A DNA stretch of 64,000 nucleotides from Modestobacter lapidis. GTDB lineage: Bacteria; Actinomycetota; Actinomycetes; Mycobacteriales; Geodermatophilaceae. The notes under the pieces are model-generated. The model saw nothing but the letters and a program-made list of their open reading frames with translations, did no database searches and had not been told where the DNA came from. Each line of letters starts with the position of its first letter. Within the stretch, counting starts at the first letter, position 1. The DNA is taken from assembly GCA_019779905.1 (NCBI GenBank), contig JABAKE010000001.1:186001-250000 (forward strand). Direction: 5' to 3'. This document shows positions 52,727 to 63,400 of the stretch, piece by piece. Both the position numbers and the translations under genes were made by a program.

Positions 52727-52786
52727 AGAAGGACCCTCCTGTCCCCCGGACCTCGCAAGCTCGCTCCGGGCCCCTGCAGGAGGGCC
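52724..52786 (+). repeat. Family A 3'-end element starting at the ROK stop codon
   Basis: TGAAGAAGGACCCTCCTG, core CCTCGCAAGCTCGCTCCGGG, then CCCCTGCAGGAGGGCC. Outer stem ccctcctg/caggaggg; inner cccgga/tccggg. The ROK TGA is the first triplet, as in the copy at 28938-29000 on the other strand. Confidence 0.65.
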
Positions 52787-52824
52787 GTTCGAGTGGATCG
52801 CCGGGGACGGCAGCTGGTCGCGGT

Positions 52825-52842
52825 GTCGGCCGGTAGGCCGAC
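52825..52842 (-). terminator. Hairpin directly after the TIGR00300 gene
   Basis: gtcggcc (52825-52831) pairs perfectly with ggccgac (52836-52842) around a GGTA tetraloop, 2 nt beyond the minus-strand stop codon. Confidence 0.55.
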
Positions 52843-52844
52843 GA

Positions 52845-54095
52845 TCAGCAGAGCTCGCGGGCCAGCTGCTCCAGGAACAGCCCGATGTCGGTGATGATCC
52901 CCATCGCCTGGGCGCTGCCGCGGTCGGCGAGCTTGGTCACCGTCGCCGGGTTGATGTCCACCGAGACCAGCGGCACCGACGCCGGCAGGATGTTCCCGGT
53001 CGCGATCGAGTGCAGCATGGTGGCCACCATGATCGCGAAGCCCACGTCGGGCAGCTGGGCGCGCATCGCCCGCTGACCCTCGATCACGTCGGTGTACACG
53101 TCGGGCAGCGGGCCGTCGTCGCGGACCGAGCCGACCAGCACGAACGGCTTGTCCTCCTGCACCATCGCGTGCATCACCCCGCCGGTCAGCACGCCGGACG
53201 CCACGGCCTCGGCGATCGACCCGGACGCCCGGATGGTGTTGATCGCCCGGATGTGGTGCTCGTGCCCGTGCGGGACCCCGGAGCCCTTGGCCAGGTCGAC
53301 GCCCAGCGAGGTGCCGAACAGCGAGGACTCGATGTCGTGGGTGGCCAGCGCGTTCCCGGCGAACAGCACGTCGACGTAGCCGGCACGGACCAGGCGGACC
53401 ATCGCCGGGGCCGCCCCGGTGTGCACGACCGCCGGACCGCCGACCCACAGGATCCGCTTCCCGGCGGCCTTGACATCCCGCATGCGCTCGGCGATCTGGC
53501 GCACCAGCAGCGCCTGTGGCTTCTCGCTGGACACCGACGAGGACATGAAGCCGAAGTCGTCCTCCTCGCCGCGCGGCGCCTGCAGGGGCAGTTCCACCCG
53601 AACCCCCGCGGCGCCGCAGACGACCGCCTCGCCGGCCCGCACGTCGCTGACCGGGACGGTGCGGACGACGACTCGCCCGCCCGCCCCAGCGCCGCCCTCC
53701 TCGACCACCACGAGCCCGCAGTCCATCTCCGGTCGTTCGACCCGGAGCCAGTCGCCGGCCAGCCGGACCAGCGTCTCCAGATTGGTGGTCGAGTAGAAGT
53801 CGTCGGGGAAGACGCCGTCGGCCGGCGCCGGGCGGGTGGTCGCCGTTCCCGGGTCGACGGCGTTGGCGCCGTGCACCTGGACCCGCATGAGGATGCGCTC
53901 CAGCTGCTCGGCCTCGTCGGCGCTGACCTCGATGAGCGCCCGCGACGCGTCCTCGTGCTGGCGGCCGAGGTCGAGGCGGTCGATCCGGTAGTCGCCGCCG
54001 TACTCCAGGACGTCGTCGAGCACCCGGGCCAGGATGCCGGTGTCCATCAGGTGCCCGGTCACGGTGACCATGGTGCGGTGCGGAAGGGCGCTCAC
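52845..54095 (-). CDS. TIGR00300 (LOR/SDH-like) protein, possible archaeal-type ornithine cyclodeaminase
   Basis: 416 aa. N-terminal domain of about 110 residues (VTGHLMDTGILARVLDDVLEYGGDYRIDRLDLGR) with the HEDAS motif, a middle region, and a C-terminal NAD-binding domain (RILWVGGPAVVHTGAAPAMVRLVRAGYVDVLFAGNALATHDIE, SLGVDLAKGSGVPHGHEHHIRAIN). The family includes a methanogen enzyme described as ornithine cyclodeaminase and is related to the C-terminal half of cyanobacterial AgrE/ArgZ, so ornithine to proline conversion is a fair guess. GTG 54095 lies 7 nt after TAACGT. No arginine-pathway gene is adjacent. Confidence 0.85.
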   Translation of the reverse strand: MSALPHRTMVTVTGHLMDTGILARVLDDVLEYGGDYRIDRLDLGRQHEDASRALIEVSADEAEQLERILMRVQVHGANAVDPGTATTRPAPADGVFPDDFYSTTNLETLVRLAGDWLRVERPEMDCGLVVVEEGGAGAGGRVVVRTVPVSDVRAGEAVVCGAAGVRVELPLQAPRGEEDDFGFMSSSVSSEKPQALLVRQIAERMRDVKAAGKRILWVGGPAVVHTGAAPAMVRLVRAGYVDVLFAGNALATHDIESSLFGTSLGVDLAKGSGVPHGHEHHIRAINTIRASGSIAEAVASGVLTGGVMHAMVQEDKPFVLVGSVRDDGPLPDVYTDVIEGQRAMRAQLPDVGFAIMVATMLHSIATGNILPASVPLVSVDINPATVTKLADRGSAQAMGIITDIGLFLEQLARELC

Positions 54096-54167
54096 CCCGC
54101 AGACGTTAGTAGCAGGGCTCCCCGCCGCCCCGCCCCTCGCCTGCTCGGTGCGGGTCAGTGCAGCTCT

Positions 54168-54857
54168 CTAGACGACGGCACCGTCGTCGTCGTCGTCCGA
54201 GCGCTCCCGCATCCGCGACACCAGCAGCACGACGCCGCCGATCACGGCGGCCGCGCCCAGGACCAGCCCGACGTCGCCCGGCAGGCCCAGCGTGCCCGGC
54301 CGGAAGAACAGCACCAGCCCGGCGATGACGAGCACGAGTGAGTAGAGGGTGCTGGGGGCCAGCACCGGCAGCGGCGGGGGCGGTGGGGGCTCGTAGTGGT
54401 CGAGGGCGTCCAGGGTGTCGAGCACGGAGCGCTCCGCCGGCGGGGGCGGCGGGTCGTTGCGCGGTTCCTCGGCCGGGGAGACCGCCGTCGCCCCGTGCTC
54501 GGCCTCGAAGGCGGCCACGATCCGGGCGAACTCGGCGTCCTCGTCGGTCAGCGGTGGCGCGGCCGGCGGCGGCGCCACCGGCTCGGCGAGTGTGTCGGCG
54601 TGCTGCGCGAGCAGCGTCCGGGCGTCGCCGCGCCGGGTGCGGTCGACGTAGAGCCGGTCCGACGGCGGGCTGGGGAGGAAGACGGTGCGCGTGTACGGGC
54701 CCACGTCCGCGGCCGGCTCGAGGTAGGCGGCGATGCCCTGGGTGGCGAGCAGGTCCAGCAGGTGCTCCCCGACCCGCGGGTCGACGTCCCGCAACGGTGA
54801 CCACAGCGTGGCGTCCAGTCCGTTGTCGCGGCGGCCGCGGCCGCCCGGGCGCGTCAT
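54168..54857 (-). CDS. Membrane-anchored conserved hypothetical protein
   Basis: 229 aa. N-terminal soluble part of about 160 residues starts with a folded-looking segment (WSPLRDVDPRVGEHLLDLLATQGIAAYLEPAADVGPYTRTVFLP..DRLYVDRTRRGDARTLLAQH), followed by a long Pro-rich linker with PPPPPP tracts. Two C-terminal helices (LYSLVLVIAGLVLFF, VGLVLGAAAVIGGVVLLVS) and an acidic tail DDDDD complete it. No known function. Its ATG overlaps the stop of the hydrolase gene by 4 bp, so it may work with that enzyme at the membrane. Confidence 0.8.
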   Translation of the reverse strand: MTRPGGRGRRDNGLDATLWSPLRDVDPRVGEHLLDLLATQGIAAYLEPAADVGPYTRTVFLPSPPSDRLYVDRTRRGDARTLLAQHADTLAEPVAPPPAAPPLTDEDAEFARIVAAFEAEHGATAVSPAEEPRNDPPPPPAERSVLDTLDALDHYEPPPPPPLPVLAPSTLYSLVLVIAGLVLFFRPGTLGLPGDVGLVLGAAAVIGGVVLLVSRMRERSDDDDDGAVV

Positions 54858-55639
54858 GATCCCTCGACCGACGGGGCGGCGGCCGGCACCCGCTCGCGGA
54901 TCCAGCGCACCGAGCCGGCGAAGATCTGCGGGGCGTCGTTGTCCAGGGTCGCGACGTGGAAACTGTCGGGCAGCAGCATCTCGGTGACGTCGGTGCTCGA
55001 GACGCCGGCCAGCAGCGCCCGGCCCGAGACCGGCTCCACCACGTGGTCGACGGTGCTCCGGAACACCAGCAGCGGCGCCCGCACGCGGTGCAGGTCGGCG
55101 CGGACCGCGGCCCACAGCCGGCGCAGCGCCAGCGCCGCCCGGGTCGGCAGCCGGTCGTAGGCCAGCTCCGTGGTGCCCGGCTTCTTGATGTCGCTGGCGA
55201 TCGGCGCCCAGGACGGGGTCAGCCGGGCGATCAGTGGCAGCAGCCTCGCGTCGCGGCGCTCGGTGAGCAGCGAGGTGTTCACCAGCACCAGGGCGGCCAC
55301 GTCGGCCGGGCGCTGCTCGGCCAGCCGCAGCGCCAGCGTGCCGCCCATCGACAGCCCGGCCACCACCACAGCGGCACACTGCGCGGTCAGCTCGTCGAGG
55401 GCGGCCGACAGCTCCCCGTACCAGTCCTCCTCGGTGCTGGCGTTGCACTCCTGCCAGCGCGTGCCGTGGCCGGGCAGCAGCGGGCAGCGCACGGTGAACC
55501 CGGCAGCGGCCAGGTGCTCACCCCAGGGGCGCATGCTCTGCGGCGTGCCGGTGAAGCCGTGGCACAGCAGGACGCCGACCGGACCGTCGCCCAGCGCGAA
55601 GGGCTCCGCCCCCGCCATCACCGGCGTGGCCTGCGTCAT
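54854..55639 (-). CDS. Alpha/beta hydrolase (carboxylesterase/monoacylglycerol lipase type)
   Basis: 261 aa. Oxyanion motif LLCHGFTGTPQSM; nucleophile elbow VAGLSMGGTLAL; acid residue in FRSTVDHVVEP; catalytic His in DSFHVATLDND. The short form with a small cap and the GFTGTP motif is like Est30-type carboxylesterases and bacterial monoacylglycerol lipases. ATG 55639 has GGAGG at 5 nt. It is divergent from the PlsC acyltransferase, so the two may be part of the same lipid metabolism. Confidence 0.9.
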   Translation of the reverse strand: MTQATPVMAGAEPFALGDGPVGVLLCHGFTGTPQSMRPWGEHLAAAGFTVRCPLLPGHGTRWQECNASTEEDWYGELSAALDELTAQCAAVVVAGLSMGGTLALRLAEQRPADVAALVLVNTSLLTERRDARLLPLIARLTPSWAPIASDIKKPGTTELAYDRLPTRAALALRRLWAAVRADLHRVRAPLLVFRSTVDHVVEPVSGRALLAGVSSTDVTEMLLPDSFHVATLDNDAPQIFAGSVRWIRERVPAAAPSVEGS

Positions 55640-55756
55640 CGGTCCTCCGGGGGTCGGTGCTCGGGGTGGTGCTCGGGGTGGTGCAGCGGCGCGGTCGGGG
55701 ACCGCGATTGTCCTGCGGGCGCGCCCTTCCCTAGTCTGACAGTCCCTGAGGGAGGC

Positions 55757-56530
55757 ATGTTGTTCTACTGGTTCCTCAAGTTCGTGGCCGTGGGGCCGAT
55801 CGCCAGGCTCGTGTTCCGGCCGCAGGCCCACGGCCGGGAGCACGTGCCGGCCGGCGGTGCCGCCATCCTGGCGAGCAACCACCTGTCCGCCGCCGACTGG
55901 GTGTTCATGCCGTTGTCGCTGCGCCGGCGGGTCACCTTCCTGGCCAAGTCCGAGTACTTCACCGGTGCGGGCGTCAAGGGTTCCCTGCAGCGGCTGTTCT
56001 TCGCCGGCAGCGGCCAGGTGCCCATCGACCGCACCAGCGGCACCGCCGCCGAGGACGCCATCCGCACCGGCATGCGCATCCTGCGCGAGGGCAAGCTGCT
56101 GGGCATCTACCCGGAGGGCACCCGCTCCCCGGACGGCCGGCTGTTCCGCGGCAAGACCGGGGTGGCCCGGATGACACTGGAGACCGGCGCCCCCGTCGTC
56201 CCGGTCGCGATGGTCTACACGCCGCGGTCGCTCCCGCTGGTGGGTGACCTGGGCGGGCGGCTGCTGCGGGTCACGGTGCGCTTCGGCGAGCCGCTGGACT
56301 TCTCCCGCTACGACGGACTGTCCGGTGACCGGTTCGTCGAGCGGTCGATCACCGACGAGATCATGTACGAGATCATGACGCTGTCCGGTCAGGAGTACGT
56401 CGACCTGTACGGCGCCATGGTGAAGAAGTCGATGGACGCCACCGGCGCCAGCGCGGTCGAGGTGATCGGTCAGCTGCAGCCCCCGCCGCAGGAGTCCGCC
56501 GACCGGTTGCCCAGCTCGCTGGCCGGCTGA
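55757..56530 (+). CDS. plsC: 1-acyl-sn-glycerol-3-phosphate acyltransferase (PlsC family)
   Basis: 257 aa. Acyltransferase block 1 is NHLSAADWVFMPL (HX4D), block 2 VPIDRTSG, block 3 YPEGTRSPDGRLFRGKTGVARM and block 4 VPVAMVYTP. An N-terminal hydrophobic segment FYWFLKFVAVGPIARLVF anchors it at the membrane. It would make phosphatidic acid from lysophosphatidic acid. A TAGTCT hexamer near 55731 and GGAGG just before ATG 55757 define the start. Rv2182c is the positional equivalent in M. tuberculosis. Confidence 0.92.
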   Translation: MLFYWFLKFVAVGPIARLVFRPQAHGREHVPAGGAAILASNHLSAADWVFMPLSLRRRVTFLAKSEYFTGAGVKGSLQRLFFAGSGQVPIDRTSGTAAEDAIRTGMRILREGKLLGIYPEGTRSPDGRLFRGKTGVARMTLETGAPVVPVAMVYTPRSLPLVGDLGGRLLRVTVRFGEPLDFSRYDGLSGDRFVERSITDEIMYEIMTLSGQEYVDLYGAMVKKSMDATGASAVEVIGQLQPPPQESADRLPSSLAG

Positions 56531-56556
56531 CCCGCTCGGTCGGTCCGCGGCCGGCC

Positions 56557-58056
56557 TCACGCCGGCGTCCCGACGTAGTTCTCCCGGTCCAGCCGCCGGG
56601 TCAGCGCCCGGAAGCGGAAGGTGAAGTCCGGCCACAGCGTGGTGTTGTGCCCGTGCCGGTCGAGGTACCAGCTCCGGCATCCGCCCGACGTCCAGACCGT
56701 GCCGCGGGAGCGGCGGGCGATCAGGTCGCGATAGGCGGCCATGGCCGTCGGCGTGGTCTCCAGCACCGCCAGCCCCTCGTCGCCCATGGTCTGCAGCGCA
56801 TCCAGGACGTAGGCCAGTTGCGACTCGATCATGTAGACCATCGAGGTGTGCCCGACCCCGACGTTGGGACCGACCAGCAGGAACAGGTTGGGGAAGTCGG
56901 CCACGGTGCAGCCGCGGTTGGTGACCATGCCCGCGTCCCACACCTCGGCGAGGGTGCGGCCGTCCCGGCCGGCGATGCGGTGCGCGATGGGCAGGTCGGT
57001 GACGGCGAACCCGGTGGCCAGCACGATCGTGTCGGTGGGCCGCTCCACGCCGTCGGCGGTGACGATCGAGTGCGGCCGCACCTCGGCGATCCCGGCGGGA
57101 ACCAGCTCGGCGTTGGGCGCGCCGAGCGCCAGGTACCAGTCGTTGCTGATCAGGATGCGCTTGCAGCCGATCGTGTAGTCGGGGGTCAGTGCGGCGCGCA
57201 GCTGCGGGTCGCGGACCTGCCGCTCGAGGTGGGCGCGGGCGAGCTTCGCGACCGGCCGCAGGAACCGCCGCTGCTTGGCCATGCCGAGGACGAGCACCTC
57301 GCGGGCGGCGTACACCGCGCCGCGGACCGCGCGCTGGACGGCGGGTAGCCGGCGGTACAGCCGCCGGGCGACCGGGTTCACCGGCCGGTCCCGGCGCGGG
57401 ACGACCCAGGCGGGTGTGCGCTGGTACACCGTCACGCTCGCCACCTGCGGCTGGATTGCCGGCACGATCTGGACGGCCGAGGCGCCGGTGCCGACGACGG
57501 CCACCCGCTCGCCGGTCAGGTCGTGGCCGCCGTTCCAGCGGGCGGAGTGCATCACCGTGCCGGCGAAGTCGGCCAGCCCCGGGAGGTCGGGGTACGCCGG
57601 GTCGGCCAGGGCGCCGGCCGCCGACACCAGGACCCGCGCGCGGAACGCGCCGGCGGTGGTCTGCACGTGCCACCGTGCGGCGGCGTCGTCCCAGCGGGCG
57701 CCGGTGACGGCGGCGCCGAACACGCAGTGCTCCCGGACGCCGAACCGGTCGGCGGTGTCGCGCAGGTATGCCTGGATCTCCGGCTGGCCGGAGTAGGTGC
57801 GCGGCCAGTCGGGGTTGGGCGCGAAGGAGAAGGAGTAGAGGTTGGACTGCACGTCGCAGGCCGCGCCGGGATAGGTGTTGTCCCGCCAGGTCCCCCCGAC
57901 GTCCGGGCCCCGCTCCAGGACGACGAAGCTCCGCTCGCCCCGTTGCCGCAGCCGGATCGCCAGCCCCAGCCCGGCGAACCCGGCACCGATCACCGCCACA
58001 CCCACCTCGACCGCCGGGCGGGCGGTGCGGTCGGCGTCCTCGAGCGGGGTGGTCAC
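56557..58056 (-). CDS. Flavin-containing monooxygenase, Baeyer-Villiger type
   Basis: 499 aa. FAD motif VIGAGFAGLGLAIRLRQRG; the type I Baeyer-Villiger fingerprint as FAGTVMHSARW (FxGxxxHxxxW); NADPH motif VAVVGTGASAVQIVPAI; a late ATG-containing motif TIVLATGFAVTD. It oxidises ketones to esters with NADPH and O2; the natural substrate is unknown. GTG 58056 has GGAGG 7 nt upstream. It interrupts the PlsC-exoribonuclease neighbourhood known from mycobacteria, so it may be an accessory insertion; its base composition is like the neighbours. Confidence 0.92.
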   Translation of the reverse strand: MTTPLEDADRTARPAVEVGVAVIGAGFAGLGLAIRLRQRGERSFVVLERGPDVGGTWRDNTYPGAACDVQSNLYSFSFAPNPDWPRTYSGQPEIQAYLRDTADRFGVREHCVFGAAVTGARWDDAAARWHVQTTAGAFRARVLVSAAGALADPAYPDLPGLADFAGTVMHSARWNGGHDLTGERVAVVGTGASAVQIVPAIQPQVASVTVYQRTPAWVVPRRDRPVNPVARRLYRRLPAVQRAVRGAVYAAREVLVLGMAKQRRFLRPVAKLARAHLERQVRDPQLRAALTPDYTIGCKRILISNDWYLALGAPNAELVPAGIAEVRPHSIVTADGVERPTDTIVLATGFAVTDLPIAHRIAGRDGRTLAEVWDAGMVTNRGCTVADFPNLFLLVGPNVGVGHTSMVYMIESQLAYVLDALQTMGDEGLAVLETTPTAMAAYRDLIARRSRGTVWTSGGCRSWYLDRHGHNTTLWPDFTFRFRALTRRLDRENYVGTPA

Positions 58057-58174
58057 GGGCTGCTCCTCCGCAGACGGGCCGGTGCCGGATGGCGCCCCAT
58101 GCTGGCAGCCGCTCGGCCGCCACCGCGGCGCGGACGGCGTCGTCCGGCTGCCCGGCGTGCGTACGGTGATCCAC

Positions 58175-58666
58175 GTGGCTGTGCGGCGGTTCTTCTACGA
58201 CACCGAGTTCATCGAGGACGGGACCACGATCGACCTGGTCTCCATCGGGGTGGTGGACGAGACCGGCCGGGAGTTCTACGCCGTCAGCACCGAGTTCGAC
58301 CCCGACCGGGCCATCCCGTGGGTGCGCCGCAACGTGCTCGACCAGCTGCCGCCGCCGGCGGACGCGGCCTGGCGCAGCCGGCAGCGGATCCGCGAGGAGC
58401 TGCTGTCCTTCCTCACCGCGCCCGGCCTGGAGATCGAGCTGTGGGCCTGGTTCGCCGCCTACGACCACGTGGCGCTGGCCCAGCTGTGGGGAGCGATGCC
58501 CGCGCTGCCGCGACCCATCCCGCGTTTCACCCGCGAGCTGCGCCAGCGCTGGGACGACGTCGGCCGCCCGGAACTGCCCCCCAAGCCCAGCGGCACCCAC
58601 GACGCCCTGGTCGACGCCCGCTACAACCTGCTCCGCTGGAACGCGATGGGGCCGGCCCGGGGCTGA
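58175..58666 (+). CDS. 3'-5' exoribonuclease AS (Rv2179c family, DEDDh-like RNase T superfamily)
   Basis: 163 aa. Catalytic acidic motif FFYDTEFIEDGTTIDLVSIGVV (Asp, Glu), ELWAWFAAYDHVALAQLWG (Asp) and THDALVDARYNLLRW (His, Asp). Close resemblance along its whole length to Rv2179c, described as a 3'-exoribonuclease active on polyadenylated RNA. The GTG at 58175 is chosen because TACGGT ends 7 nt before it. An earlier in-frame GTG (58166) overlaps that hexamer, and GTG 58181 is also possible. It is convergent with the SDR gene, 6 bp apart. Confidence 0.92.
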   Translation: MAVRRFFYDTEFIEDGTTIDLVSIGVVDETGREFYAVSTEFDPDRAIPWVRRNVLDQLPPPADAAWRSRQRIREELLSFLTAPGLEIELWAWFAAYDHVALAQLWGAMPALPRPIPRFTRELRQRWDDVGRPELPPKPSGTHDALVDARYNLLRWNAMGPARG

Positions 58667-58672
58667 CCCGGC

Positions 58673-59569
58673 TCAGGCGCGCAGCGCCTCCCAGAGCTCG
58701 GGATGCTCGCGCAGCACGGTCGCCAGCGACCGGGCCGGGTGCCCGGTCAGGGCGGGGACGACGTCGCTCACCGCGGCCAGCTCGCCGGCGGCGATCGCGG
58801 TGTAGCTGGTCACCCACCCCTCCACCTCCCAGTCGGGGTGCCCGGAGGGACGGCGGGTGGCCCATGCCTGCGCCACCGTCTGCGGCCGGTACCGGACCGG
58901 CCGCCCGCACACCTCGCCCAGCACGGCGGCGGCCTCGGCGAGGGTCAGGGCCTGCGGGCCGGTGACGTCCAGGGCGCGGCCGTCGAGCCCCGGGTCGTCC
59001 GAACGCAGCACGGCAGCGGCCACGTCGCCGGCATCGTCCCGGCCGACGAACGCTGCGGCGCCGTCTCCCGCCGGGGCGGCGATCACCGCGGCGCCGTCCT
59101 CGACCGTGGCGAAGAACGGCACGAAGTCGGCGTACATCGCGTTGCGCAGCGCCGTCCAGCGGACCCCGGCCGCCGTCAGCCGCTCCTCGGTCGCGGCGTG
59201 CTGCCGGGCGAGGGTGAACGTGGCGTCGGGCGACGCGCCGAGGAACGAGGTGTAGACGATCCGCGCCACCCCGGCGGCGGCCGCCGCGTCGACGGCGGTG
59301 AAGTGCTGGGCCAGCCGGTCCTCGGCCTCGGCGGCCGACACCAGGAACAGGCCGTCCACCCCCGCCAGGGCGGCGGTCAGGCCGGGCCCGTCGGCGTAGC
59401 CGGCCGGCACCTCGACCACTTCGGTGGCGGGCAGGGCCGGCGCCCGGTCGGCGTCGCGCACCACCAGCCGGAGGGTGATGTCGTCGTCGGCGGCGGTGCG
59501 GGCCAGCCCGGCGGCGACCCGCCCGCCGAGTGCGCCGGTCACGCCGGTGAGCGCGAGCACGCGGGTCAT
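58673..59569 (-). CDS. NmrA/SDR-type NAD(P)H-binding protein (quinone reductase-like)
   Basis: 298 aa atypical short-chain dehydrogenase. Nucleotide motif LALTGVTGALGGRVAAGLA; GVDGLFLVSAAEAEDRL; VARIVYTSFLGASPDATFTLARQHAATEERL; LRNAMYADFVPFF; substrate side FVGRDDAGDVAAAVL and LDVTGPQALTLAEAAAVL. This pattern is found in QorB-like NAD(P)H:quinone oxidoreductases and NmrA-like sensors. Which role applies cannot be decided. No Shine-Dalgarno is obvious before ATG 59569. It is divergent from the phosphofructokinase gene. Confidence 0.88.
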   Translation of the reverse strand: MTRVLALTGVTGALGGRVAAGLARTAADDDITLRLVVRDADRAPALPATEVVEVPAGYADGPGLTAALAGVDGLFLVSAAEAEDRLAQHFTAVDAAAAAGVARIVYTSFLGASPDATFTLARQHAATEERLTAAGVRWTALRNAMYADFVPFFATVEDGAAVIAAPAGDGAAAFVGRDDAGDVAAAVLRSDDPGLDGRALDVTGPQALTLAEAAAVLGEVCGRPVRYRPQTVAQAWATRRPSGHPDWEVEGWVTSYTAIAAGELAAVSDVVPALTGHPARSLATVLREHPELWEALRA

Positions 59570-59645
59570 GACTGGATTCGCGTCCGTTGGGCCATCATGT
59601 GCTCCGACAACCACCCGACCACGGGCACTGCTTCCCGGAGGCGTC

Positions 59646-62141
<2,496 letters not shown>

Positions 62142-62142
<1 letters not shown>

Positions 62143-63179
62143 TGTACGGGATCAACACCGACGATCCGGCCACCCACAGCGGTGCCGTCGACCTCCGCTC
62201 GGACACCCTGACCCGCCCCACGGCGGCCATGCGCCGCGCGATGGCCGAAGCCGAGGTGGGCGACGACGTCTACCGCGAGGACCCCACGGTCAACGCGCTG
62301 GAGGAGCGGGTCGCCGACCTGTTCGGCCACGAGGCGGCCCTCTTCGTCCCCTCCGGGACGATGGGCAACCAGATCGGCCTGCGGCTGGTCTGCGAGCCCG
62401 GCCAGGAGGTGCTGGGCGACGCCGACTGCCACGTGCTCACCTACGAGATGGGCGCCGCGGCCGCGCTGTTCGGGTTGTCCAGCCGCACCGTCGTGTCCGA
62501 TGGCGGGCGGTTGTCGGCCGACCAGCTGATCGCCCAGGTGCGCCCGCACGGCGACTGGCACCTCACCGCCACCGCCGCCATCGCCGTGGAGAACACGCAC
62601 AACCGGGGCGGTGGCCTGGTCCAGCCGCTGGCCGAGCTGGAGAAGCTGTTCGAGTGGTCGCGCGGGGCCGGGGTCAACGTGCACCTGGACGGCGCGCGCA
62701 TCTTCAACGCGCACGTGGCCTCCGGCGTGGCCCTGTCCACCTACGGGGGGCTGGCCGATACGGCGTCGGTCTGCCTGTCCAAGGGCCTGGGCGCGCCGAT
62801 CGGCTCGGTCCTGGTGGCCGGGGCCGAGCGGATCGCCGCCGCCCGGCTGTGGCGCAAGCGGCTCGGCGGCGGCATGCGCCAGGTCGGCGTGCTGGCCGCG
62901 GCCGCCCAGTACGCCCTCGACCACCACCTCGAGCGGCTGGCCGAGGACCACGAGCACGCCCGGCTGCTCGCCGAGCGGCTCGGGGTCGACCCGGCGACGG
63001 TGGAGACGAACATCGTCGTCGTCGAGGGCGTCCAGGCCCCGCTGGTCGCCGAGGTCGCCAAGGCCCAGGGCGTGCTGGTCGGCCAGGTCAGCCCCACCCG
63101 GATCCGGCTGGTCACCCACCTCGGCGTCGACCGGGCCGGCGTCGAGCACGCGGCGAAGGTGGTCGGCGAGCTGCTGTGA
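62142..63179 (+). CDS. Low-specificity L-threonine aldolase (beta-eliminating lyase family)
   Basis: 345 aa fold-type I PLP enzyme. Motifs [80 protein letters not shown] and the PLP lysine in [14 protein letters not shown]. It splits threonine or allo-threonine into glycine and acetaldehyde, which links to the glycine cleavage T-protein in the window. Its ATG overlaps the aroG TGA by 1 nt, so translation is coupled. Confidence 0.93.
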
Positions 63180-63221
63180 CATCGCGACCCTTCGGGCCGC
63201 ACCGCGGCCAGGTGCCGTCCC
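63177..63221 (+). repeat. 45-nt 3'-end module, family B, copy 2
   Basis: It starts with the aldolase TGA. Compared with the copy at 3875-3919, 40 of 45 positions agree. In the first hairpin one U-A pair is replaced by C-G (both bases changed), a compensatory change, while one A-U becomes A.C. The second hairpin, GCACC...GGTGC, is identical. Confidence 0.65.
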
Positions 63222-63250
63222 CCGGTCTGGGCTGAGCCGCTGCGCCGGTC

Positions 63251-63282
63251 CCGGTCGGGGAGCCTCCGCCCCCCGCGACCGG
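63251..63282. terminator. Possible second hairpin after threonine aldolase
   Basis: ccggtc-gggg (63251-63260) pairs with cccc-gc-gaccgg (63271-63282) with a 2-nt bulge. It lies in the 221-bp gap before the gluconate permease gene; the rest of that gap holds no recognised signal apart from its own promoter, which I could not place. Confidence 0.35.
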
Positions 63283-63400
63283 TCCCGGCAGCGCCTGCCG
63301 GCGCGGCCGTGGGCGCTTTTCCGGTGCCCGGCCTCCCATGGCCACGGCGCAGCCGACATGCTGTGCGGTACCTGAGCCCGTCGACGGAAAGAGGCTCGCC

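Noticed and set aside
58057-58174. A longer start for the exoribonuclease upstream of 58175
   Set aside because: The family begins with a short xRxFYDTEF N-terminus and the TACGGT hexamer fits a leaderless start at 58175.
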